This document shows positions 1-6,947 of a stretch of 27,858 nucleotides of DNA, piece after piece. Below the pieces are notes generated by a model that saw only the letters and a list, made by a program, of their open reading frames with translations, did no database searches and had not been told where the DNA came from. Origin of the DNA: DAOPKN01 sp035391225 (GTDB taxonomy: Bacteria > Thermotogota > Thermotogae > MWEM01); NCBI GenBank assembly GCA_035391225.1, contig DAOPKN010000030.1:1-27858 (forward strand), written 5' to 3'. How positions within the stretch are numbered: position 1 is the first letter of the stretch; each line of letters opens with the position of its first letter. A program made the position numbers and the translations under genes.

Positions 1-57
1 TCCACGGTTTCCAAGCAAGGTCATACCGAAGTGTTGGCCCGAAAAGAAAGGAAGAAA

Positions 58-243
58 ATGGAAAGCAATCGCGAAGCACTTTTTGCAGAAATTGACAGGT
101 TGAAAGATCGCTTTTCCGCGCATGACCTCGCGGCGATCGTGTCCCTGGTGGAGGAATACGATCGCTGCAAGGATGTTCCGCAGGCACTAAAAATCGAGAA
201 AGCCCTGGTTTGCTTGCTGGAAAAGTACGCGGAAGAAAAGTAG
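58..243 (+). CDS. small protein of unknown function
   Basis: A 61-residue charged, helical-looking protein beginning MESNREALFAEI. I place the start at the ATG at 58 because a purine-rich AAAGGAAG (47-54) precedes it closely; an upstream GTG at 31 in the same frame has no ribosome-binding site. There is no signal peptide, membrane segment or cysteine motif, and I do not recognise a family. Heptad-like spacing of Leu, Ile and Val suggests a short helical bundle or coiled coil. It ends two bases before the aldolase gene running in the opposite direction, so the two are convergent. Its promoter would lie outside the window. It could be the tail gene of an operon to the left. Confidence 0.6.
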   Translation: MESNREALFAEIDRLKDRFSAHDLAAIVSLVEEYDRCKDVPQALKIEKALVCLLEKYAEEK

Positions 244-245
244 GG

Positions 246-890
246 TTAGCGCTGCCCGTACTTGTGGGCCACGAAGTCTTGCATGGCCATGCAATCATCG
301 TGGGGGATCACGAAAGGTTCCCCGACGATGTTGGCGTAGATGATGGTGCGGGCCGCTTTTTCCAGCACTTCCGCCACGATGAAGGCGGTGTCCAGGTCGC
401 TTCCCACGCAAACCGCGCCGTGGTTGGCCACCAGCACCGCGTTGCGATTCCCCAATGCTTCCACGGCGTTCTGGGCAAGCTCTTCCGTGCCAGGAAGGGC
501 GTATCGGGCACATTTCACTCCTTCACCGATGATTTGCACCAGTTCCTCGGAAACCGCTGGGATTTCCTTGCGGGCAATGGCAAAAGCCGTAGAAAACTGC
601 GGGTGCGTGTGGATCACGGCGCCCACATCCTTCCGCGCCATGTACACGCCCCGATGCAGCCCGTTTTCGATGCTGGGCTTCCGATTTCCCTCCACGATGT
701 TTCCCTGCATATCGATCATCACCATATCCTGGGTTTGAAGGGAACCGTAACTCATTCCGCTGGGAGTAATCAGGAAATGGTTTTCATCCACGCGGACGCT
801 GATGTTTCCCCATGTCCCAACGGTCATGCCACGATCTTCCATCCGGTGGCAGGCGTTCAAGATTTGCATGCAAAAGGGTTTTGTGCTCAT
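246..890 (-). CDS. class II aldolase, L-fuculose-phosphate aldolase type
   Basis: Zinc-dependent class II aldolase/epimerase-family enzyme of 214 residues, the usual length of fuculose-1-phosphate aldolase (about 215) rather than of ribulose-5-phosphate 4-epimerase (about 231). Seen: GTWGNIS and ITPSGM substrate-phosphate loops near residues 25-46, the acid/base Glu75 in PSIENGLH, zinc ligands His94 and His96 in IHTHPQ, and His157 in ANHGAV. These sit at a constant offset of two from the E. coli FucA residues Glu73, His92, His94 and His155. The expected reaction is retro-aldol cleavage of a ketose 1-phosphate to DHAP and a short aldehyde. Its ATG overlaps the kinase stop by four bases (ATGA) and is preceded by AGGAGG, so the two are translationally coupled. 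The exact sugar is not determined. Confidence 0.88.
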   Translation of the reverse strand: MSTKPFCMQILNACHRMEDRGMTVGTWGNISVRVDENHFLITPSGMSYGSLQTQDMVMIDMQGNIVEGNRKPSIENGLHRGVYMARKDVGAVIHTHPQFSTAFAIARKEIPAVSEELVQIIGEGVKCARYALPGTEELAQNAVEALGNRNAVLVANHGAVCVGSDLDTAFIVAEVLEKAARTIIYANIVGEPFVIPHDDCMAMQDFVAHKYGQR

Positions 891-2392
891 TGTTCCTCCT
901 TCGTGTCACCCATGAACTCGCGGGTTTGCCGGTAAATGGACTTGTATGTTTGAAAATTCTTCTCGTAGGGGGCAAAGCGTTCGGGATGCGGCGCTTGGCT
1001 TTTGTCGAAGCCTATCCACTTGCTCGCCTCCGTGGGATCGTGCAGTTCGCCCAGTGCCAGCAACGAAAGCACGAGGTTCCCCGTGGAACCCGGGTCGGCG
1101 TTTTGTAGGGTTTTCACCGTGCGCTGCAGCGTATCGGCAAGGATCCGGCTCCAGGTTTCACTTTTCGAACCTCCACCCATGAGGCACAGGCTGTCGAATT
1201 CCAGCCCTCCTTCCACCATCACGTCCAGGCATTCCTTCAGCGAAAAGGCCACACCTTCCATGATCGCACGGACGAAATGGGCACGGGTGTGTTTCATCTG
1301 CATGCCGAAGAAAACCCCGCGGGCCTGTGGGTTCCAATGCGGGGTGCGTTCTCCCATGAGGTAGGGGAGGAACACCAAACCCTCGGAGCCCGGCTCCACG
1401 GTAGCAGCCTGCTGGGAATAGTCTTCGAACACCTTTTCGTCTGCCTTCGGGTCGAAAGTGTTTCGGAACCAGGTAAGGCTGGACGCAGCGGTTTGGGTCA
1501 CACCCAGCATGTCCCAGTACCCTTCCAAAGGATAGGCCCAACACATCACGCGCTTCTTGCGGTCTTTCACAGGTTCTTGCACGCACCCCGCAACCACTCC
1601 TGCCGTGCCCAGGATACACGAAACGGTCCCGGAAACAAGCATGCCGGAACCGATTTCCGCCACTGCATGGTCAGAACCACCGTTGACCACGGGAGTGCCT
1701 TGCGCCATTCCCAGCTGCTTGGCTGCCTGCGCTGTCAGGCTTCCCATCACTTGGGCAGAGGGTTGCACGGGGGGAAACCATTTTGGATCAATACCGGCCA
1801 ACTCGAATGCCCGGGACGACCAGCGCTTGTTTCGAACATCGTACAGCGCGGTTCCGGAAGCATCCGAAGGGTCGGTGACCTTGTTGCCCGTCAGGAGGAA
1901 CTTGACGAAATCTTTTGCCAGCAAGACGCTTCGCGTTTTGGCATAGACCTCGGGACGGTTCGCCTTGGTCCAAATGATTTGGGGCGCGGTGTAGGTTGTG
2001 GTGGGTGCGTTCCAGGTTTCCTCGAAAAGCTCTTTCTCCACGCCCGCTTGTTTCCACTCGCGGATCACCCCTTCGCTTCGCTGGTCCATCCAGGTCAGCG
2101 CGTTTCCCATGGGCATATCGCTCTGGTCCAGGTAGACGTGCGTGTGCATCTGCCCACAGATGCCGATCGCGGCAACTCGCGACAGCATCCCCGGGCTTTT
2201 TTCTTCCATCTCCGCGCATGCCGAAACGATGCCGTCCCACCAGCGGGAAGGCTGCTGCTCGGCCTGTCCGGGCACGGAAGAAAGGATGGGATATTCACGG
2301 TACGCTACCATGTGCACCTTTGCTTCGAAATCCACCAGGGAGCATTTCACACCCATGGTTCCCAAATCGATGGAAAACACCAGGTCTTTCAT
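887..2392 (-). CDS. FGGY-family carbohydrate kinase, xylulokinase-like
   Basis: ATP-dependent sugar kinase of 501 residues, typical length for the FGGY family. Visible motifs are the N-terminal phosphate loop SIDLGTMGVK, the xylulokinase-style GQMH (about residues 80-83) and TDPSDASGTALYDV (173-186), the GGSDHAVAEIG segment with probable catalytic Asp241, and the C-terminal GGGSKSETW nucleotide-binding turn. I use the ATG at 2392 instead of an in-frame TTG at 2404, because the ribosome-binding site GGAGGT (2397-2402) lies between them. It follows the binding-protein gene after a 63-base gap with a hairpin and a U-run, and overlaps the aldolase start. XylB-like overall, but the aldolase partner makes a ketose 1-phosphate product, or a ketose other than xylulose, possible. 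Confidence 0.88.
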   Translation of the reverse strand: MKDLVFSIDLGTMGVKCSLVDFEAKVHMVAYREYPILSSVPGQAEQQPSRWWDGIVSACAEMEEKSPGMLSRVAAIGICGQMHTHVYLDQSDMPMGNALTWMDQRSEGVIREWKQAGVEKELFEETWNAPTTTYTAPQIIWTKANRPEVYAKTRSVLLAKDFVKFLLTGNKVTDPSDASGTALYDVRNKRWSSRAFELAGIDPKWFPPVQPSAQVMGSLTAQAAKQLGMAQGTPVVNGGSDHAVAEIGSGMLVSGTVSCILGTAGVVAGCVQEPVKDRKKRVMCWAYPLEGYWDMLGVTQTAASSLTWFRNTFDPKADEKVFEDYSQQAATVEPGSEGLVFLPYLMGERTPHWNPQARGVFFGMQMKHTRAHFVRAIMEGVAFSLKECLDVMVEGGLEFDSLCLMGGGSKSETWSRILADTLQRTVKTLQNADPGSTGNLVLSLLALGELHDPTEASKWIGFDKSQAPHPERFAPYEKNFQTYKSIYRQTREFMGDTKEEQ

Positions 2393-2402
2393 GTGCACCT
2401 CC

Positions 2403-2438
2403 AAAAAAGGGGAAATCCCCCGGCGGGAACGCCGGGGG
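2403..2438 (-). terminator. GC-rich hairpin plus U-run between binding protein and kinase genes
   Basis: A perfect 9-bp inverted repeat (2417-2425 with 2430-2438, loop of four) stands just after the binding-protein stop. Reading the minus strand, it is followed by ATTT, CCCC and six T (2403-2408). The CCCC can alternatively pair with the last GGGG of the large stem, placing a 4-bp hairpin directly against the U-run. This looks like a partial terminator or an mRNA-stabilising hairpin, a common way to make binding protein in excess over downstream enzymes. The kinase ribosome-binding site follows at once, so readthrough must occur. Confidence 0.6.
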
Positions 2439-2455
2439 AAGAATCGTTCATGCGA

Positions 2456-3400
2456 TCATTCGAACTGCGCCAGGTACTCCTGGAACCATTCCACGTTGGC
2501 CATGTAAATCAACTTGGAACCGGTTTGGATGTACTCGGGCACACTTTCGCCGTTGGAAAGCTTCACGGCCGTTTGCACGCCCATGATTCCCATTTCCGCG
2601 GGGAATTGCGCGATGGTTCCCGCAAACGTTCCGTTGGCAACCGCGTCGAGTGCGGCAGGAATCGCGTCGTAACCAATCACGGTGATATCCTTGCCAGCTT
2701 CCTGCGCCGCACGCAGCGCACCGAGCCCCATGTTGTCGTTGCTGGCGAAGATAAGTTCCAGGTTGGGGTTGGCCTGGATGATGTTCTGCGAAACGTTGTA
2801 GCCCTGTTCCACTTCCCAGTTGGCGGTTTGTTCCGCGACCACCTTGATGTTGGGCCACTTGGAAACCACTTCGTAGAAACCGTTGCGGCGATCTGCAGCG
2901 TTCTTCTGGCCGGAAATCCCGGTGAGGATTGCCACTTCACCATCGGCTCCCAGCAGGGAAAGCGCGAACCAGCCGGCGATCTGTGCGCCGTAGTAGTTGT
3001 CGGTTCCGATGAACGGAATGGGCTTGAGCCCCGCCGCCTTGATGGCCTCGGCATCAAAGCTGGTGTCCAGGTTGATCACGGGAATTCCTGCCCTTTCTGC
3101 CTTGCGCAGAACGGGGATGAGTCCCTGGGAACTGGAGGGAACGATACAGATGGCATCCACGCGCTGGGTGATCATGTTTTCCATGATCTGCATCTGTTCC
3201 TCCGCGCTTCCGTGGCGTTGCCCAGCTTGCACCAACAGGGTAACTCCAAGCTTATCCGCTTCCTGCTGCGCCGCGTTCACCATGGTGATAAAATACTCGT
3301 TGCTCAGGGTCATGGGAATGAATCCCACCCTCAGGGTCTTGGCCAATCCGAGTGACAGCACTGCTGCTACCAGTAAAACGAACACAAAGAACTTACGCAT
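2456..3400 (-). CDS. periplasmic sugar-binding protein of ABC importer (RbsB-type)
   Basis: Solute-binding protein of 314 residues in the type I periplasmic binding family (Peripla_BP_4, ribose/galactose group). It has a signal peptide MRKFFVFVLLVAAVLSLGLA with a cleavage site before KTLRVG and no lipobox cysteine. Diagnostic stretches include GFIPMTLSNEYF, VDAICIVPSSSQGL, AGIPVINLDTSF, FASNDNMGLGAL and ITVIGYDAIP. The ATG at 3400 is chosen over an upstream in-frame codon at 3418 because GGGAGGTG (3410-3417) sits nine bases before it. It lies directly after the permease gene and is the third gene of the import operon. It would deliver a monosaccharide to the permease; I cannot say which sugar. 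Confidence 0.92.
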   Translation of the reverse strand: MRKFFVFVLLVAAVLSLGLAKTLRVGFIPMTLSNEYFITMVNAAQQEADKLGVTLLVQAGQRHGSAEEQMQIMENMITQRVDAICIVPSSSQGLIPVLRKAERAGIPVINLDTSFDAEAIKAAGLKPIPFIGTDNYYGAQIAGWFALSLLGADGEVAILTGISGQKNAADRRNGFYEVVSKWPNIKVVAEQTANWEVEQGYNVSQNIIQANPNLELIFASNDNMGLGALRAAQEAGKDITVIGYDAIPAALDAVANGTFAGTIAQFPAEMGIMGVQTAVKLSNGESVPEYIQTGSKLIYMANVEWFQEYLAQFE

Positions 3401-3418
3401 TACACAAGCACCTCCCAA

Positions 3419-4360
3419 TCAGGCTTTATTTGCTCTCATCCGGTCGTAGAAAACCGCCAGGATGATGACGCTTCCGATAATGATCTGTTGGTAGTACGAC
3501 ACCACGTTCAACAGGGTCAACCCGTTACGCAACGTACCCAGCAACAACGCTCCAACCAGGGTGCCCACCAGGCTTCCTTCTCCTCCTGCAAGGCTGGTTC
3601 CTCCGATCACCGTGGCTGCGATGGTATCCAACTCGTACGAATTTCCCGACAACGGCGTGGCGTAGTTCAACCGCGCGGTGAGCAACACACCGCCCAGCCC
3701 CGCCAGCAACCCGCTGATCAGGTACGCGCTGGTCTCGTAGCGCTTGACGTTGATCCCCGCCAGGCGGGTGGATTTGCGGTTACCTCCAATGGCAAACAGG
3801 TATCGTCCCAACCGCAGCCGGTAGAGCACAAGGTATCCCAACAGGTAGATTCCGATCATGTAGAACACGAAGATGGGAATCCCCGCGATTTCCGTGGAGG
3901 CGATGCGTTCAAAGGTCCAGGGCAAACCCGACACCGGCTTACCCGAATTCAACGCGAGCGCTGCCCCACGGGCTATGCTCATCATACCCAGGGTAACGAT
4001 GAACGCCGGGATCTTGCCATAGGCTATGGCAACACCGTTCACCATGCCCACTCCCGCACCAATGAGCGTTCCAAAAATCACCGCCATCCATATGGGAACA
4101 CCGGAAACCAGCATCAACCCTACCGATACGCTGCTAAACGCCACCGTTGACCCCACGCTCAGGTCAATGCCACCCGTGAGGATCACGAAGGTCTGACCCA
4201 CGGCGATGATGGCGATCAACGACGATTGCACCAGGATGTTCATCAGGTTGTACATGTCCAGGAAGTACTCGCTGGACAGCGAAAAGATCACCACGATGGC
4301 GACGAAGCCGATGTAAATGCCGTAATTCTTCAAGATCTTGATGACTGTTTGCACGCTCAT
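3419..4360 (-). CDS. sugar ABC transporter permease (RbsC-type)
   Basis: Inner-membrane permease of 313 residues with about nine or ten hydrophobic segments. It carries the RbsC/BPD_transp_2 hallmark TGGIDLSVGS near residue 65, the cytoplasmic loop LRLGRYLFAIGGN followed by AGINV, and IAATVIGGTSLAGGEGS, all typical of ribose/xylose-class permeases. The start is the ATG at 4360, which overlaps the ATPase stop by four bases (ATGA) and has GGGGGA upstream; the longer open frame would add an unrelated N terminus. It is translationally coupled to the ATPase and followed within 20 bases by the binding protein gene. It presumably works as a homodimer with the double-domain ATPase. Confidence 0.93.
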   Translation of the reverse strand: MSVQTVIKILKNYGIYIGFVAIVVIFSLSSEYFLDMYNLMNILVQSSLIAIIAVGQTFVILTGGIDLSVGSTVAFSSVSVGLMLVSGVPIWMAVIFGTLIGAGVGMVNGVAIAYGKIPAFIVTLGMMSIARGAALALNSGKPVSGLPWTFERIASTEIAGIPIFVFYMIGIYLLGYLVLYRLRLGRYLFAIGGNRKSTRLAGINVKRYETSAYLISGLLAGLGGVLLTARLNYATPLSGNSYELDTIAATVIGGTSLAGGEGSLVGTLVGALLLGTLRNGLTLLNVVSYYQQIIIGSVIILAVFYDRMRANKA

Positions 4361-5847
4361 TCCCCCATCGCGTAATGTAAAATGGTATCTTGCGAAAGAT
4401 CGCTGTTTTCCAGGATTGCCGTGACGTTTCCTTCGCGCATCACGACCACCCGGTTGCAAATGCGCAGGATCTCCGGAAGTTCCGAGGAAACCATCACGAT
4501 GGCGTAGCCTTGCCCAGCAAGCCCCAGCAAGATGTTGTAAATTTCCTCCTTGGCTCCCACGTCGATGCCACGTGTGGGCTCATCGAACAGGAATACGCGC
4601 GCGTTGCAGGACAGTGCACGACCGATGATGACCTTCTGCTGGTTCCCCCCGCTCAGGTTCTCCGCGCGCGCGCTATCACCCGGGCACTTGATGCGAAGTG
4701 CTTCCACCTGCTTTCGGGCAAGCACACGCTCCCGGTTGAAGCTCAGAAGCCCCCGTCGACAGATCTCCTTCAAGTTGCCCAGTGAAACGTTGTGCCGCAC
4801 GTTCATTTTCAAAACCAGTCCTTCGTCTTTGCGATCCTCGCTGAGGTACACCAGCCCGTTCTTCAGTGCGCGGGCGGGATGCTTGAAAAAAACCTTCTTG
4901 CCTTCCAGCAACACTTCTCCAGCCACGCGGGGGATCTCCCCCACCAGCGTTTTCATGGTTTCCGTGCGCCCGGACCCCACCAGCCCCGCGAATCCCAGGA
5001 TTTCCCCACGACGTAGCTGGAACGATACATCGTGCACCTTTTCCACGGCGCGAAGACCTTTCACGTCAAGCACCACATCCTCGCAGGGATTGCCGAGGGT
5101 CTTTCGTGTCACGTCAACGCTTCTCCCCGCAACCATCTTGATGAGTTCGTCGCGGGTGGAATCCTTCACGTTCACGGTGTCGATGTACTTGCCATCCCGA
5201 AGAACCGTGCAGCGGTCACCCACCCGCTTGATTTCTTCCATGCGATGGGAGATGTACACGATGCTCTTGCCCTGCTTCTTGAGCTGGTCGATCAACAGGA
5301 AAAGATGGTCCACGTCTTTCTCCGAAAGCGTGGCGGTGGGTTCGTCGAACACCAGGATGCGGGAACGCAACGACAGCGCTTTGGCGATTTCCACCAGCTG
5401 CTTTTCCGCCACGCTCATGTTCATGATGCGCTTGCGGGGGTTGGCCATTAACCCCACGTTTTCCATTTCCTTGCGGGCCATGGCAAACATTTTCCTCCAG
5501 TCCACCATGCCCGCGGCGTTCTTGAACTCCCGCCCCAGGAAGATGTTTTCCGCGGCACTGAAAAAGGGAACAAGGTTGAATTCCTGGTAAATGGTCCCGA
5601 TGCCCAGTTCCATGGCATGCGCGGGATCCTTGATGTGCACTTGTTTGCCATCCAAAAGGATCGTGCCGGAATCCAGGCTGTAGGCACCGGAAAGGATTTT
5701 CATCAGCGTGGACTTGCCCGCGCCATTTTCTCCCAGCAAGACATGCACTTCGCCTTCCAAAAGGTCGAAGTTCACGTTGTCCAGGGCCCTCACCCCGGGG
5801 AATTCCTTGCAAATCCCTTCCATGCGCAACACCGTGCTGGCCTGCAT
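4357..5847 (-). CDS. sugar ABC transporter ATP-binding protein, two NBDs (RbsA/MglA-type)
   Basis: Cytoplasmic ATPase of 496 residues with two fused nucleotide-binding domains, the usual form for ribose/galactose-class importers. The first half has a full Walker A (GENGAGKSTL), a variant signature MSVAEKQLVEIA and Walker B ILVFDEPTATL. The second half has a degenerate Walker A (GLVGSGRTET), signature LSGGNQQKV and Walker B VFLFDEPTRGID. This asymmetry is normal for the family. The start is the ATG at 5847 with GGAGGG six bases upstream; the longer frame reaching 6018 runs through promoter DNA. It is the first gene of the minus-strand operon and is divergent from the DeoR-type regulator. Confidence 0.93.
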   Translation of the reverse strand: MQASTVLRMEGICKEFPGVRALDNVNFDLLEGEVHVLLGENGAGKSTLMKILSGAYSLDSGTILLDGKQVHIKDPAHAMELGIGTIYQEFNLVPFFSAAENIFLGREFKNAAGMVDWRKMFAMARKEMENVGLMANPRKRIMNMSVAEKQLVEIAKALSLRSRILVFDEPTATLSEKDVDHLFLLIDQLKKQGKSIVYISHRMEEIKRVGDRCTVLRDGKYIDTVNVKDSTRDELIKMVAGRSVDVTRKTLGNPCEDVVLDVKGLRAVEKVHDVSFQLRRGEILGFAGLVGSGRTETMKTLVGEIPRVAGEVLLEGKKVFFKHPARALKNGLVYLSEDRKDEGLVLKMNVRHNVSLGNLKEICRRGLLSFNRERVLARKQVEALRIKCPGDSARAENLSGGNQQKVIIGRALSCNARVFLFDEPTRGIDVGAKEEIYNILLGLAGQGYAIVMVSSELPEILRICNRVVVMREGNVTAILENSDLSQDTILHYAMGE

Positions 5848-5932
5848 CCGTTCCCTCCGCTCGTTCAAAGGATTCAATTGATGACTTGTTATACTTTTCT
5901 GATAGGATTTAATCATTGGAGTTGACTTTTCG

Positions 5933-5961
5933 AGTGTACCAGAAAATACCATTGCTAACAA
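5933..5961 (-). promoter_or_regulatory. candidate promoter of the sugar import/catabolism operon
   Basis: On the minus strand, TTGTTA (5956-5961) and TACACT (5933-5938) are separated by exactly 17 bases. TACACT is also preceded by TGG, giving an extended -10. The ATPase start codon lies about 85 bases downstream. The match is four of six in each box plus the extension. Confidence 0.5.
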
Positions 5962-5972
5962 AATCAGGAATA

Positions 5973-5999
5973 AAAAGCAATTCGAAGGTAATTGCTTTT
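5973..5999. promoter_or_regulatory. candidate operator palindrome
   Basis: AAAAGCAATT (5973-5982) and AATTGCTTTT (5990-5999) form a perfect 10-bp inverted repeat with a 7-base spacer. It sits 12 bases upstream of the candidate -35 box of the minus-strand operon. Length and symmetry suit a dimeric repressor or activator site; binding by the neighbouring DeoR-type protein is an inference. Confidence 0.45.
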
Positions 6000-6111
6000 G
6001 ATCAGAAATAATCAACAATTTCCGCCAATTTTGGAGTGAGACAAACGAAAAGACAATATGTTATCATACCCCTGGAGGGTTTTTCCCGGGGATTCTTCTT
6101 GGGGAATCAGG

Positions 6112-6117
6112 TATAAT
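6112..6117 (+). promoter_or_regulatory. -10 box upstream of DeoR-type regulator
   Basis: A perfect TATAAT lies 39 bases before the regulator start codon. I see no good -35 box at the right distance. The repeats GGGGATTC and GGGGAATC lie in the expected -35 and spacer positions, which would suit an activator or repressor site. Confidence 0.5.
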
Positions 6118-6155
6118 TCGTGTGGGAAGAAACCCAGCAAACGGGAGGGAAATGC

Positions 6156-6923
6156 ATGCCACGAACCACTCGAGCGGACCGTTTACAGGCCATACTGGAC
6201 CTTTTGCAGGTGGAGCATTCCATCCCCACCGACGAGCTTGCGCATCGGCTTGGGGTATCCCTGGTCACCATTCGCCGGGACTTGAAGCAGCTGCAGGAGT
6301 CTGGCACGCTGGTCAATGGCTACGGTTTCGTGCAAAAAGTGGAAGCTTCCCCGGGCCAGGATTCGCGTTTCTCACGAAGGCTATCCACCAACCGCACCGA
6401 AAAGCAGAAGCTTGCACAGGCGGCCCTTGCTTTCGTGCAAGAGGGGGACGTGCTGTTCTTGGACGAAAGCACCACGTGCTACGTGCTCGCAGAAACCCTC
6501 GTGGCGCATTTTTCCAACCTGCACATCATCACCAACGCGGTACACACACTGCTCGCGCTTTCCCAGGCGCAGCGCTTTACGGTGGAATCCACGGGGGGAA
6601 GCCTTCTATACGAGTTCAACTCGTTGATTGGCCCCCGCGCGGAGAGCATGCTGCGCCAGATGTACGCCAACAAGTTCTTCTTTTCCTGCCGTGCTTTCCG
6701 GCAGCACGTTGGCACCTACGAGCTTAGCCCGTTTTCTGCCAGTGTGAAACGCATCATGTTGGAAAACTCCGAGCAGAACTTCTTGCTCGTGGATCATTCC
6801 AAGATCGGAATAACTTCTCCTTTCCCGTTCGCACGCATGGAAGAAATCCAAACCATGATCGTCGATAGGGAAGTGGAAGGGCTTCCCCACGACGAAATCA
6901 AGAAAGTAATCGTTGCAAAATAA
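6156..6923 (+). CDS. DeoR-family transcriptional regulator
   Basis: DNA-binding regulator of 255 residues, standard DeoR length. The N-terminal helix-turn-helix is seen in IPTDELAHRLGVSLVTIRRDL (about residues 23-43). It is followed by a DeoR sensor domain with GDVLFLDESTTCYVLAE, LHIITNAVHTLL and FLLVDHSKIG, which in this family binds a phosphorylated sugar intermediate. The ATG at 6156 has GGGAGGG (6143-6149) six bases upstream and fits better than an in-frame upstream GTG at 6120. It lies divergently next to the sugar import operon and 24 bases before the glycyl radical enzyme gene, so it probably controls both. The effector would most simply be the product of the FGGY kinase. Confidence 0.92.
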   Translation: MPRTTRADRLQAILDLLQVEHSIPTDELAHRLGVSLVTIRRDLKQLQESGTLVNGYGFVQKVEASPGQDSRFSRRLSTNRTEKQKLAQAALAFVQEGDVLFLDESTTCYVLAETLVAHFSNLHIITNAVHTLLALSQAQRFTVESTGGSLLYEFNSLIGPRAESMLRQMYANKFFFSCRAFRQHVGTYELSPFSASVKRIMLENSEQNFLLVDHSKIGITSPFPFARMEEIQTMIVDREVEGLPHDEIKKVIVAK

Positions 6924-6947
6924 AAGCGCACAGCGGAGGTGAAACAC

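Larger units (their letters stand above)
5848..6155. promoter_or_regulatory. AT-rich divergent control region of the sugar/GRE locus
   Basis: This 308-base gap between divergent operons has no gene. It is clearly more AT-rich than its surroundings, especially 5875-6065. It contains a minus-strand promoter, a long perfect palindrome (5973-5999), a second smaller inverted repeat TTGAT...ATCAA (5998-6015), and, nearer the regulator, near-direct repeats GGGGATTC (6088-6095) and GGGGAATC (6101-6108) just before a TATAAT. Both operons are probably controlled here by the adjacent DeoR-type protein, but the operator is not proven. Confidence 0.7.

Noticed and set aside
1277..3355. A 692-codon open frame on the plus strand opposite the kinase and binding-protein genes
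   Set aside because: It is the mirror of two well-supported genes in GC-rich DNA with few stops, has low-complexity His/Gly/Arg-rich content and no family motif or ribosome-binding site.
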